This document shows, piece after piece, positions 1 to 8,206 of a stretch of DNA of 26,625 nt (position 1 is its first letter; each line of letters opens with the position of its first letter). The notes under the pieces are model-generated. The model ran no database searches and was not told the DNA's origin. It was given only the letters and a program-made list of their open reading frames with translations. The translations under genes were made by a program, and so were the position numbers. Source of the DNA: Spirochaetaceae bacterium. GTDB lineage: Bacteria; Spirochaetota; Spirochaetia; Treponematales; Breznakiellaceae. The stretch lies in contig JAIRPU010000104.1 of assembly GCA_031256815.1 (NCBI GenBank), positions 1 through 26,625 on the forward strand, written 5' to 3'.

Positions 1-102
1 TATCACAACTACAGACCCCATGCCGCGCTAGGTTTCTTGACTCCTGCACAGTTCCACGCTAACATCAACCTATCCATTCCGCCTCCAGCAAGTGTCCTAT
101 AG
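1..102 (+). CDS. IS transposase (rve/integrase-type), C-terminal end only
   Basis: Reading from base 1, the window encodes 33 residues ending in TAG at 100-102. They begin YHNYRPHAALGFLTP and continue with AQFHANINL. The segment Y-x-x-YRPH-x-ALG-x-LTP is the typical end of the DDE integrase core in IS3- and IS481-type transposases, just after the catalytic Glu, which would lie outside the window. The C-terminal tail is short. No left end is visible, so the family cannot be fixed and it is unknown whether the rest of the gene is intact. A possible element terminus, TGTACA, lies at 113-118, just before the ygfK promoter. The identification as a transposase tail is fairly secure; the subgroup is not. 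Confidence 0.8.
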   Translation, partial: YHNYRPHAALGFLTPAQFHANINLSIPPPASVL

Positions 103-124
103 GTAGTGATAATGTACAAAGGGC

Positions 125-153
125 TTGACTTAACAAAAATTCAGTGATAGAAT
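125..153 (+). promoter_or_regulatory. Sigma-70-type promoter of ygfK (extended -10)
   Basis: TTGACT at 125-130 and TAGAAT at 148-153 are separated by 17 bases, and a TGA precedes the -10 hexamer at 145-147, giving an extended -10. Transcription would start near 160. That leaves the GGAGG at 169-173 and the ATG at 179 on the mRNA but excludes the earlier ATG at 152, which lies inside the -10 box. The promoter starts about 7 bases beyond the apparent IS end. Confidence 0.7.
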
Positions 154-168
154 GAAAAAAAGTTTATT

Positions 169-173
169 GGAGG
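169..173 (+). promoter_or_regulatory. Shine-Dalgarno that sets the ygfK start
   Basis: GGAGG lies 5 bases before the ATG at 179. No comparable site precedes the in-frame ATG at 152, so the site decides between the two starts. Confidence 0.8.
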
Positions 174-178
174 CGCAA

Positions 179-3100
179 ATGAGCGAAATTATGACACCTA
201 TACCATTTTCCGGACTTGTAAAATGGATGCAGACGGAATATGCCAAATCTGGCTCGGTTTTTGGCATTCGTAAAGAAAAGTTTTATAAAAATTCAAGCGG
301 CAAAATGATAACGCTGTTTGGCACAAAAATCGCTTCGCCATTGGGGCCGGCAGCAGGGCCCAATTCGCAATTGACACAGAATATCGTGGCCGCATATCTT
401 GCAGGAAGCCGTTTTATCGAACTAAAAACCGTGCAGACAATGGACGGCGAAGAACTTCGCAAATGTGTTCAGCGGCCATGTATAAATGCTTCGGACGAAT
501 GTTACAATGTTGAATGGTCAACCGAACTTACCGTTGGAGAAGCATTTAACGAATATGTTAAAGCGTGGTTTTTGCTTCATTTATGCGCAAAAGAGTTTGA
601 GCTTTCTTCCGGCTGCGATTTTCTTTTTAACATGAGCGTTGGCTACAGCCTGGAGGGAATTCAATCTAAAAAAATAGACGACTATCTTGAAGGAATGAAA
701 AACGCAAAAAACACAAATATCTGGAAGGAATGTTACGGCTATTTATTGGAACATATAGGCGAATTCAAACATTTTAAAAAATCCGACCTTGAAGCTATTT
801 CCGGCTGTGTGGCTTCAAGCGCTACGCTTTCTACCCTGCACGGCTGCCCAAAAGAAGAAATCGAAAAAATCGCGCATTATCTTATTACAGAAAAAAATAT
901 TCATACTTATATTAAGTGTAATCCAACCCTTTTGGGTTATAAAAAAGCGCGCTCTATACTAAACGAAATGGGCTTTCCGTATATTTCATTTGACGAACAT
1001 CATTTTAATAACGATTTGCAGTATACAGACGCAGTGGCCATGTTTAAACGCCTGCAAAAAGAAGCCGCGGAACGCTCTCTGGCTTTTGGCGTAAAAATAA
1101 CAAATACATTCCCTGTGCAGATAAAACGCAATGAACTGCCTGGCGAAGAAATGTATATGTCTGGCCGTTCACTTTTTTCGCTTTCCACAAATGTTGCTGC
1201 GCAGCTTAGCAATGATTTTGACGGTAAACTGCCAATTTCGTATTCCGGCGGCGCAGATTTCTTTAATTTGGCGGATATTATTCAAACCGGAATAAGGCCG
1301 GTTACTTTTGCTACAACGATATTAAAACCAGGCGGATACGAGCGTATCGAACAGCTTGCCCGTGTTGTTGAAGAAAATATCGATGTTAATGCAGCGGGCA
1401 TTGATGCAAAAAAACTTGGCGCTTTTGTTGACGGGCTTACAAGAAATAAACGTTACCGCAAAGAATACAGAAAAACAGGGCTTAGAAAAACCGAATCTGA
1501 ACTCCCCTTGTTTGACTGTGGAAAGTCGCCTTGTTCGCATGGCGGCTGTCCTGTAAATCAGCAGATTCCCCAGTATATAAAAAAATTGGCGGAAGGAGAC
1601 ACATCAGGCGCATTTAAAATAATAGCGATAGATAACGCCGCGCCTTCTATTACCGGCACAATTTGTAATCATGAATGTCAGAACAAATGTACCCGTGTAG
1701 ATTACGACGACCCGCTTTCGATTCGCGCCGCAAAAAAAATTGCCGCCGGCGCTGAGCAAAAAGCGTTTATCGCAAAAATAAGCGCGCCGGAGTTAAAAAC
1801 AAAAAAAAGCGTTGGCGTTGTAGGGGCGGGGCCTGCGGGCGTTGCCGCAGCGCTTTATTTAAGACGAAATGGAGTACCGGTTACCGTTTACGAAAAACTT
1901 GATAAACCTTTTGGTATTGTTCAGAATGTAATACCGGAATTCAGAATCTCCAAAAATGACATCGAGCTTGACTATCAGCTTGCGCTCAAAACAGGCGTGG
2001 AATTCAAGTTTGGCGTAAAAGAAGATTACAATATTCCTGAACTTAAAAAACAGCATGAATTTATTGTGCTTGCTACAGGCTCATGGAAAGCAGGCGTTAA
2101 CCCGGTAAAGGAAGGCGCGGATAAAGTAATAGACGCCTTAAAGTTTCTTGCCGATTCCAAAGCGTCCGGCTGTTCACTTTCTATTGGAAGGAATATTGCG
2201 GTTATAGGCGGCGGAGATGTGGCAATGGACTGTGCCCGCGCTGCAAAAAAGAATAAGGGCGTAGAAAAAGTCGCCATTGTTTACAGAAGAACAGCGCAGG
2301 AAATGCCCGCTCAACATGAAGAACGGGCGCTTGCGCTTGCAGACGGCATTGGCTTTATCGAGCTTTGCTCGCCGGAATCGTTTAAAAACGGCGTTCTTGT
2401 TTGCGATACAATGAAGCTTGGCGAATACGACGCCAAAGGACGGCGCAGTGTTAGCGGCACAGGCCAAAAACTCGAAATGCAGTTTGACACGGTAATCGGT
2501 GCGACAGGCGCGCAGGTAGACAGCTCTCTTTTTGCAAAAAACGGAATTAAACTTAATGGGCGCGGGCTGCCGGAGGTAAACGCAGTTTGTCAAAGTTCCA
2601 TTCCTGATGTTTACATTGCCGGTGATTGCAAGGCCGGCCCTGCAACTGTTGTTAAAGGGCTTGCCGATGGCAAGACAATCGCGCTGGACATTCTAAAAAA
2701 ACTCTCTTTAGGCAATGATTTTATTAAAGTTGGCGTAGAAAAACTTCCGGCGGCAGATTATTATTTCAAAAAAGGCGTACTTGCGCCAAAGCAGGAAGGG
2801 CCAACCGACGGTTACCGTTGTTTGGGCTGCGATTCGGTTTGTGAAATTTGCGCCGATGTTTGTCCTAACCGCGCAAATGTGGCAATATCTGTGGCTGGTT
2901 TTACCGCTCCCAATCAAATAGTTCATATCGACAGAATGTGCAACGAATGTGGTAACTGCGCGATTTTCTGCCCGCACGCCGGAGCGCCGTATAAAGACAA
3001 ATGGACAGTTTTTGCAAGCGAAAAAGACTTTAACGAAAGCGAAAACCGCGGGTTTTTGCCTTTGAACAGCGATAGTTTTAAAGTTCGCCAGCAGGATGGA

Positions 3101-3199
3101 AAGGTTGTAACATGGAAACGTGGAGAAAATTCCATAAGCGCTGACGCTGTAAAAGTTATAGACGCTGTTATGAAGGAGTATGCCTACCTTACCGTCTAA
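179..3199 (+). CDS. ygfK: YgfK-type Fe-S/flavin oxidoreductase ('putative selenate reductase subunit')
   Basis: The 1006-residue product matches the whole length of E. coli YgfK as I recall it. The N terminus SEIMTPIPF aligns with the E. coli start and supports ATG 179 over 152. In order it has a dihydroorotate/dihydropyrimidine-dehydrogenase-like N-terminal part (GPAAGPNSQL, FIELKTVQ, SYSGGADF), a cysteine-rich glutamate-synthase-beta-like segment from about residue 447, an FAD site VGAGPAG near 548, an NAD(P)H site GGGDVAMD near 676, and two C-terminal 4Fe-4S motifs near 881 and 921. The family belongs to the selenium/molybdenum-hydroxylase and anaerobic purine-degradation gene sets, where it is thought to act as a reductase. 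Its exact substrate cannot be read from sequence. None of the usual partners (xdh-type hydroxylase, ygeW/X/Y, hyuA) is adjacent. It is cytoplasmic and its stop overlaps the start of the helicase gene. Confidence 0.92.
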   Translation: MSEIMTPIPFSGLVKWMQTEYAKSGSVFGIRKEKFYKNSSGKMITLFGTKIASPLGPAAGPNSQLTQNIVAAYLAGSRFIELKTVQTMDGEELRKCVQRPCINASDECYNVEWSTELTVGEAFNEYVKAWFLLHLCAKEFELSSGCDFLFNMSVGYSLEGIQSKKIDDYLEGMKNAKNTNIWKECYGYLLEHIGEFKHFKKSDLEAISGCVASSATLSTLHGCPKEEIEKIAHYLITEKNIHTYIKCNPTLLGYKKARSILNEMGFPYISFDEHHFNNDLQYTDAVAMFKRLQKEAAERSLAFGVKITNTFPVQIKRNELPGEEMYMSGRSLFSLSTNVAAQLSNDFDGKLPISYSGGADFFNLADIIQTGIRPVTFATTILKPGGYERIEQLARVVEENIDVNAAGIDAKKLGAFVDGLTRNKRYRKEYRKTGLRKTESELPLFDCGKSPCSHGGCPVNQQIPQYIKKLAEGDTSGAFKIIAIDNAAPSITGTICNHECQNKCTRVDYDDPLSIRAAKKIAAGAEQKAFIAKISAPELKTKKSVGVVGAGPAGVAAALYLRRNGVPVTVYEKLDKPFGIVQNVIPEFRISKNDIELDYQLALKTGVEFKFGVKEDYNIPELKKQHEFIVLATGSWKAGVNPVKEGADKVIDALKFLADSKASGCSLSIGRNIAVIGGGDVAMDCARAAKKNKGVEKVAIVYRRTAQEMPAQHEERALALADGIGFIELCSPESFKNGVLVCDTMKLGEYDAKGRRSVSGTGQKLEMQFDTVIGATGAQVDSSLFAKNGIKLNGRGLPEVNAVCQSSIPDVYIAGDCKAGPATVVKGLADGKTIALDILKKLSLGNDFIKVGVEKLPAADYYFKKGVLAPKQEGPTDGYRCLGCDSVCEICADVCPNRANVAISVAGFTAPNQIVHIDRMCNECGNCAIFCPHAGAPYKDKWTVFASEKDFNESENRGFLPLNSDSFKVRQQDGKVVTWKRGENSISADAVKVIDAVMKEYAYLTV

Positions 3200-5348
3200 A
3201 ATTATGCTTGATGCCGCCAACATTCTTTCAGAACTTGAAGATGGAGGCGCGGTTTCAAAAAAGCTTGACCATTACGAGCCGCGTGAAGCGCAGCTTGGGC
3301 TTATGCGGCTCGTAATCGATGCTTTTAACGAAGATGCGCTATGCGCGGCGGAGGCAGGCACAGGCGTTGGGAAGTCGTTTGCATACCTGCTTCCCGCGCT
3401 TGCCTTTGCCGCTCAAAGTAACGAGCGCGTTGTTATTTCCACAGCAACCATTACGCTTCAACATCAGCTTTTTGAAAAAGATATTCCTTTTGTTACAGAA
3501 GCGCTCGGTCTAAAAATAAAAACGGCTCTTGTAAAAGGACGGGCAAACTACCTTTGCCACCGCCGTTTACAGGATGAATTTAGAGAAAGTCAGAATTATC
3601 TCGATTTAAACGAAAAAGAGAGCATCAAAAAAATTATGGAATGGGCCGAAGAAACACAAAGCGGCGACCGTTCCGAACTGCCTTTTTTGCCGGGCGGCGC
3701 GCTTTGGGCGCGAATTGCTTCGGATGGGGATACGTGCCTTGGCGCGCGCTGTTTTTTCCGCGAAAGCTGTTTTTTTATGGCGCGCCGCCGTGAAGCGCTG
3801 GACGCGCGGATTCTCGTTGTTAATCATTATTTGCTTTTTGCGGACATTGCCGCCAGAAACGATGGCGCGGGTTATAGCGCCGCTGTTGTCCTGCCGCCTT
3901 ACCACAGGATTATTATAGACGAAGCGCATACAATAGAGGATGCTGCTACAAATTTTCTTTCGTCCGAACTAAGCTCTCCGGCGCTATACCATACGCTTGG
4001 AAGGCTTTTACGCAAAAAAGGCGCCCGAAAATCGGGGCTTATGTTAAAAATAAGCGCTTTTGCCGGCAGCGGCGAAGATAAAACAGGCGAATGGCTGGAC
4101 GCAATAGATTCCATACGCAGCGCTTCGGCAAAACTCGATGCCGCCGCGCTTGAACTTTGCGGCAAGGAAAGTGTTTTTAGGTTTATCGTACAGCGTAAAA
4201 ACCTTATTTCGTCCTACCTTGAAGCGCCGCTTGCCGCCCTTCGCGAAACCTTAATGCGCTTTTCCTCCCAAATTTTGGAACTTATAGCTTCGCTGGAAAA
4301 AAAATATCCAAAAGAAGAAAACGAAAATAACGAAGGTACAGCCTCCGAAACAGATTCACTGCTGCGTGAATCGCGGGCTTTAACATTAAGATTGACAAGC
4401 GCGGCGGATCTCTGCGCGGCATTTATCGCGTTTGAAGGCTATGTTGATGATGTGTTTTGGGTTGAACGCCGAAGTCCGCAAAAAGGCGGAGATTATGCGC
4501 AGTGGATACGCGCCCCAATGGATATTTCCTCAAAATTAAACGCCGCGCTGTTCCAGCGTTTTAAAACGGTAATCTGTGTTTCGGCAACTCTTACCATAGC
4601 GGAACGTTTTGATTATTGGATGCGCCGCAGCGGGATTGCGCTTGCCCGTGATGAAGATAACAATAAACGTCAAATAAAAACCGGATGTTTTCCCTCTCCC
4701 TTCCCTTATAAAAGGGCTGTGCTGCTTGCCTCCGCTGTTGACGCTCCGCTTCCCGAGGAGGCGCGTTTTCGCAATTTTATAAACAACGCTGTGGAAGCGC
4801 TTGTTTTAAAGGCTTATGGTTCAGCATTGATTCTTTTTACATCTTTTGAAGCTCTGGAGAGCTGCTATAAACATACCGCGCCGGCGCTTGGCGCAAAAAA
4901 AATTCGCTGTCTTAAACAGGGCGATGACGACCGCAGCCGGCTTTTGCGTGTTTTTATTGAAGATGAATCCAGCGTGCTTTTTGCCACAGATTCTTTTTGG
5001 GAAGGCGTAGATGCCCCTGGCAACACTTTAAGGCTTGTTGTATTATGCCGTCTGCCATTCAGGACTCCAAACGACCCTGTTTTTGAAGCACGGCGCGAAG
5101 CGGTGGAACGCGCGGGCGGCAACCCTTTTATGGAAATTTCCATACCGGAAGCGGTAATAAAATTTAAACAAGGTTTTGGACGCCTTATGCGCCGCTCCAG
5201 CGATAGAGGAGTTGTTGCGGTGCTTGACAGCCGCATTATAAAAAAACGCTACGGCGAAGTATTTATTCGCTCTCTTCCCGAAACAAAAACGTGTTTTGCG
5301 CCTTTTTCGGAACTACTTGACATTGCAGAGCGTTTTTTGGAAGCATAA
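3180..5348 (+). CDS. dinG: DinG-family ATP-dependent DNA helicase (XPD-like, Fe-S)
   Basis: This is a superfamily 2 helicase of 722 residues. Walker A is AGTGVGKS at 59-66 and the DEAH box is at 247-250. Between them are four cysteines, C126, C186, C191 and C197. The last three have the 5/6 spacing of the DinG Fe-S cluster. The C-terminal half carries ATDSFWEGVDAPG and GFGRLMRRSSDRG, typical of motifs V and VI. Family members unwind 5'-to-3' at forks, R-loops or damaged DNA. Unlike some Gram-positive DinG proteins it has no N-terminal exonuclease domain. The start is uncertain: ATG 3180 overlaps ygfK by 20 bases and has AAGGAG only one base upstream, while the in-frame ATG at 3204 has no close ribosome site. 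Translation is probably coupled to ygfK. Confidence 0.9.
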   Translation: MPTLPSKIMLDAANILSELEDGGAVSKKLDHYEPREAQLGLMRLVIDAFNEDALCAAEAGTGVGKSFAYLLPALAFAAQSNERVVISTATITLQHQLFEKDIPFVTEALGLKIKTALVKGRANYLCHRRLQDEFRESQNYLDLNEKESIKKIMEWAEETQSGDRSELPFLPGGALWARIASDGDTCLGARCFFRESCFFMARRREALDARILVVNHYLLFADIAARNDGAGYSAAVVLPPYHRIIIDEAHTIEDAATNFLSSELSSPALYHTLGRLLRKKGARKSGLMLKISAFAGSGEDKTGEWLDAIDSIRSASAKLDAAALELCGKESVFRFIVQRKNLISSYLEAPLAALRETLMRFSSQILELIASLEKKYPKEENENNEGTASETDSLLRESRALTLRLTSAADLCAAFIAFEGYVDDVFWVERRSPQKGGDYAQWIRAPMDISSKLNAALFQRFKTVICVSATLTIAERFDYWMRRSGIALARDEDNNKRQIKTGCFPSPFPYKRAVLLASAVDAPLPEEARFRNFINNAVEALVLKAYGSALILFTSFEALESCYKHTAPALGAKKIRCLKQGDDDRSRLLRVFIEDESSVLFATDSFWEGVDAPGNTLRLVVLCRLPFRTPNDPVFEARREAVERAGGNPFMEISIPEAVIKFKQGFGRLMRRSSDRGVVAVLDSRIIKKRYGEVFIRSLPETKTCFAPFSELLDIAERFLEA

Positions 5349-5366
5349 AGCATTTTAAAATGAAAT

Positions 5367-6071
5367 ATGAATACAAAAGTTTTTTTTAGAAAAACCACGC
5401 TTGTGGATTATCCGGAAAAAGTAGCGGCTGCGATATTTTTTTCGTTTTGTAATTTAAGATGCCCGTGGTGCCATAATGGCGATTTAATTTCCGGCAAGGC
5501 GGAAGAAACGCTTGTTACGCTGGATGAAGCGCTGGCACATATAGAAAAACGCGCCAATCTTATTGATGGCGTTGTAATTTCCGGCGGTGAACCAACGCTT
5601 TTTTCTGAACTTGCACAGCTTATTGCGCGCATAAAATCATTTTCGCTTGACGTTAAGCTTGACACTAACGGCACAAAACCGGAAGTTCTCTCCGCTCTGC
5701 TGGAAGAAGCTGCCACAACGCCTTCTTATATTGCAATGGATTTAAAATTTTCACCGGAGTCGTATATAAAAATTTTAGCCGCCCCTTCGGATAATTCTGA
5801 ATCCAATTCAAAAATAAAAGAAAGTATTGTAAAAAGCGCCGCAATTTTGCGTGAAGCGTACAAAGCCGGTAAAACAAAAGTGGAGTTTAGAAGCCTCGTT
5901 TTACCTCATTCAATGTTTAACAAAGCGGATATTGCTGCGCTTAAGGAGCTTGCCGGAGCTGTTCCCTGGAATATCCGCGGATTCGTGCCTGGAAATTGCC
6001 TCGATTCGGCCTGGAATGATGAAGCGCAAACATCCGAAATCGAACTTAAAAAAATTATGGAACTTATATGA
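5367..6071 (+). CDS. Radical SAM protein, anaerobic RNR activating protein-like (NrdG2 type)
   Basis: The 234-residue product has C28-NLR-C32-PW-C35, the CxxxCxxC motif that binds a 4Fe-4S cluster and S-adenosylmethionine, and a GGEP motif at 73-76. The opening TTLVDYPEKVAAAIFF before the motif is characteristic of the glycyl-radical-activase group annotated as anaerobic ribonucleoside-triphosphate reductase activating protein. The usual target, a glycyl radical reductase such as NrdD, is not in the window, so the true partner is unknown and activation of another glycyl-radical enzyme is possible. The ATG at 5367 follows the dinG stop by 18 bases without a clear Shine-Dalgarno. The stop overlaps the queA start by 4 bases (ATGA), indicating translational coupling. 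Confidence 0.82.
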   Translation: MNTKVFFRKTTLVDYPEKVAAAIFFSFCNLRCPWCHNGDLISGKAEETLVTLDEALAHIEKRANLIDGVVISGGEPTLFSELAQLIARIKSFSLDVKLDTNGTKPEVLSALLEEAATTPSYIAMDLKFSPESYIKILAAPSDNSESNSKIKESIVKSAAILREAYKAGKTKVEFRSLVLPHSMFNKADIAALKELAGAVPWNIRGFVPGNCLDSAWNDEAQTSEIELKKIMELI

Positions 6072-7117
6072 ACGTATCAGACTTTTTTTTTGAATTGCCC
6101 GCTCAATGTATTGCTCAAAATCCTTTAAATGAACGGGGGTCAAGCCGTTTGCTTGTACTAAATAAAACGAACGGCGCTGTGCTTCATAAAAAAGTTATTG
6201 ATTTTCCGGATTTAATTTCTGATAACAGCCTTGTCGTTTTTAATAATACCCGTGTGCGCAAGGCAAGAATTCAGGGCGCCTGCGATAGCGGTAAAAAAAT
6301 AGAATTTTTGCTTATAGAAACTCAAAACAAAGAATTTACAATTTGGAGCGCGCTTGCAAAAAATTCAAAAAAGCTAAAACCAGAAACTCAATTTTATTTT
6401 AACGATAACATAAGCGCTAAAATTAAAGGCTGTAATAACGGTGTGGTTATGCTTGAATTTTCTTCGCCTGTAACAGACGGCTGGCTTGAAAAACACGGGC
6501 ATATTCCGCTGCCGCCCTATATAAAACGAAAAGACAATTCAGCGGACAGCGAGCGTTACCAGACTGTTTATGCCAAAAATACCGGCTCTATCGCCGCGCC
6601 AACGGCGGGGCTTCATTTTTCCGCTGCAGTTTTGGATAAACTTGAAAAACGCAAAATAGAAACAATATTTGTAACTTTGCACGTTGGACTGGGAACCTTT
6701 CTTCCTGTGCGCGCAAAAAAAATTGAAGAACATAAAATGCACCGCGAATTTTTTTTTATTGATGATAAACCGGCGCTGGCATTTGAGGCTGCCAAACGTG
6801 ATAAAAGGCCTGTAATAGCAATCGGCACAACAACATTGCGCGCTTTGGAATCGGCATGGAATGGCAGCGAGTTAAGGCGCGGCATTGGAGAAACCGCTCT
6901 GTTTATTTATGGCGATTATAAATTTAAAACTGCGGATATGCTTTTTACGAATTTTCACACACCTGAATCAACGCTGCTTATGCTTGTTTCTTCATTTTGC
7001 GGAACAAAATCAAATGCGGAAGAAGGCCGTAAGCTGCTGCTTTCGGTTTATAAAAACGCTATAAACGAAGGCTACCGATTTTTTAGCTACGGCGATGCCA
7101 TGTTAATTACAGAATAA
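6068..7117 (+). CDS. queA: tRNA preQ1(34) S-adenosylmethionine ribosyltransferase-isomerase
   Basis: The protein is 349 residues, normal for QueA. Family motifs run in order: LVVFNNTRV, GHIPLPPYIKR, RYQTVYA, GSIAAPTAGLHF, LHVGLGTFLPV, IGTTTLRALES and LFTNFHTPESTLL. QueA transfers and isomerises the ribosyl moiety of S-adenosylmethionine onto preQ1 at position 34 of tRNA, giving epoxyqueuosine. The enzyme is cytoplasmic. It begins inside the stop of the radical SAM gene (ATGA) and is the last gene of that run before a 63-base gap containing a new promoter. A distant QueG relative, the possible next enzyme of the pathway, is encoded at 20523. Confidence 0.96.
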   Translation: MNVSDFFFELPAQCIAQNPLNERGSSRLLVLNKTNGAVLHKKVIDFPDLISDNSLVVFNNTRVRKARIQGACDSGKKIEFLLIETQNKEFTIWSALAKNSKKLKPETQFYFNDNISAKIKGCNNGVVMLEFSSPVTDGWLEKHGHIPLPPYIKRKDNSADSERYQTVYAKNTGSIAAPTAGLHFSAAVLDKLEKRKIETIFVTLHVGLGTFLPVRAKKIEEHKMHREFFFIDDKPALAFEAAKRDKRPVIAIGTTTLRALESAWNGSELRRGIGETALFIYGDYKFKTADMLFTNFHTPESTLLMLVSSFCGTKSNAEEGRKLLLSVYKNAINEGYRFFSYGDAMLITE

Positions 7118-7126
7118 AATCAGTTG

Positions 7127-7155
7127 TTGCATATACCGGCCTCTTGTGATATTAT
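7127..7155 (+). promoter_or_regulatory. Candidate sigma-70-type promoter of trpD
   Basis: TTGCAT at 7127-7132 and TATTAT at 7150-7155 are spaced by 17 bases, with TGA just before the -10 (extended -10). A start near 7162 would leave a leader of about 20 bases that contains AAGGAA at 7164-7169, 11 bases before the ATG. No attenuator-like leader peptide or T-box is present in this short gap. Confidence 0.5.
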
Positions 7156-7180
7156 TTTTTTATAAGGAACAACGCTTTAT

Positions 7181-8206
7181 ATGATAAAAGAAGCCATAAT
7201 TAAGGCCGCAAAACGTGAACATCTTAGCTATAACGAAGTTGAAGAAGTCATAGATGAAATAATGATAGGCGCGGCAACCGATATTCAAATGGCCGCATTT
7301 TTAACGGCAATGGCTGTTAAAGGCGAGACTATCGAAGAAATTACAGCAGCCGCTGCCGGAATGAGAAAGCATTGTATTCGTATTTTACATGATGTTGATG
7401 TTTTGGAAATTGTAGGCACCGGTGGAGATCATTCAAATTCGTTTAATATTTCTTCAACATCGGCGCTGATTGCGTCGGCGGCAGGCATTCCGGTTGCAAA
7501 ACATGGCAACCGTGCCGCATCAAGCAAATCGGGCGCGGCAGATTTATTTGAAGCGCTTGGCGTTGATATTAATATTCCGCCGGACGCAAGCCTTAACCTT
7601 CTTAAAACGATTGGCCTGTGTTTCCTGTTTGCCCAAAACTATCACATTTCAATGAAGTATGTTGCTCCTGTCCGCAGGGAACTTGGCATAAGAACAATTT
7701 TTAATATTCTTGGCCCGCTTACAAATCCTGCCGGCGCAACAATGCAGCTGCTTGGTGTTTTTGAAGAAGCGCTTGTTGAACCAATGGCAAAAGTATTGGA
7801 AAACCTCGGCGTACATAATGCGCTTGTTGTATTTGGGCATGACGGCCTGGACGAAATTTCTATTTCTTCTCCAACAAGTATCTGCGAAGTGCGCGGAAAC
7901 ACACATAAAACTTATGTTATAGAACCCGAACAGTTCGGTTTTAAACGCTGCCGCAAAGAAGAGCTTATTGGAGGCTCTCCCGAAGAAAATGCGCGTATAA
8001 CCCGCGATATTCTTAATGGCAAAAAAGGCCCGCAGCGCGATGCCGTTGTGCTTAACAGCGCCGCCGCTATTTATACGGCAAAACCAAATATTACTCTGCC
8101 GCAGGCAATTCAGATTGCTGCCGAAACAATAGATTCAGGCAAAGCGATGGAGCAGCTCGAAAAATTTGTGCGGCTTTCACGCAACAGCAAATCTCATGAC
8201 TTATGA
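7181..8206 (+). CDS. trpD: Anthranilate phosphoribosyltransferase
   Basis: The protein has 341 residues, the usual length for TrpD. Visible signatures are GTGGD at 79-83 (PRPP pyrophosphate loop), NISSTSA just after it, KHGNR at 107-111, GAADLFEALG at 118-127, and GHDGLDEIS further on, with the acidic pair that binds magnesium. The enzyme joins anthranilate to PRPP, the second step of tryptophan synthesis, in the cytoplasm. No other trp gene is in the window, so it is an orphan here. Its own promoter precedes it, and its end overlaps the next gene by 11 bases. A related TrpD2-like role is possible, but the motifs are those of the classical enzyme. Confidence 0.93.
   Translation: MIKEAIIKAAKREHLSYNEVEEVIDEIMIGAATDIQMAAFLTAMAVKGETIEEITAAAAGMRKHCIRILHDVDVLEIVGTGGDHSNSFNISSTSALIASAAGIPVAKHGNRAASSKSGAADLFEALGVDINIPPDASLNLLKTIGLCFLFAQNYHISMKYVAPVRRELGIRTIFNILGPLTNPAGATMQLLGVFEEALVEPMAKVLENLGVHNALVVFGHDGLDEISISSPTSICEVRGNTHKTYVIEPEQFGFKRCRKEELIGGSPEENARITRDILNGKKGPQRDAVVLNSAAAIYTAKPNITLPQAIQIAAETIDSGKAMEQLEKFVRLSRNSKSHDL

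Noticed and set aside
2708..3223. 171-residue minus-strand frame opposite the end of ygfK
   Set aside because: It is antisense to the conserved 4Fe-4S end of YgfK and has no supporting motif or promoter.
8166..8195. TTG 8166 as start of the FAD protein
   Set aside because: It adds ten residues from the trpD coding end; the Rossmann strand begins right after ATG 8196.
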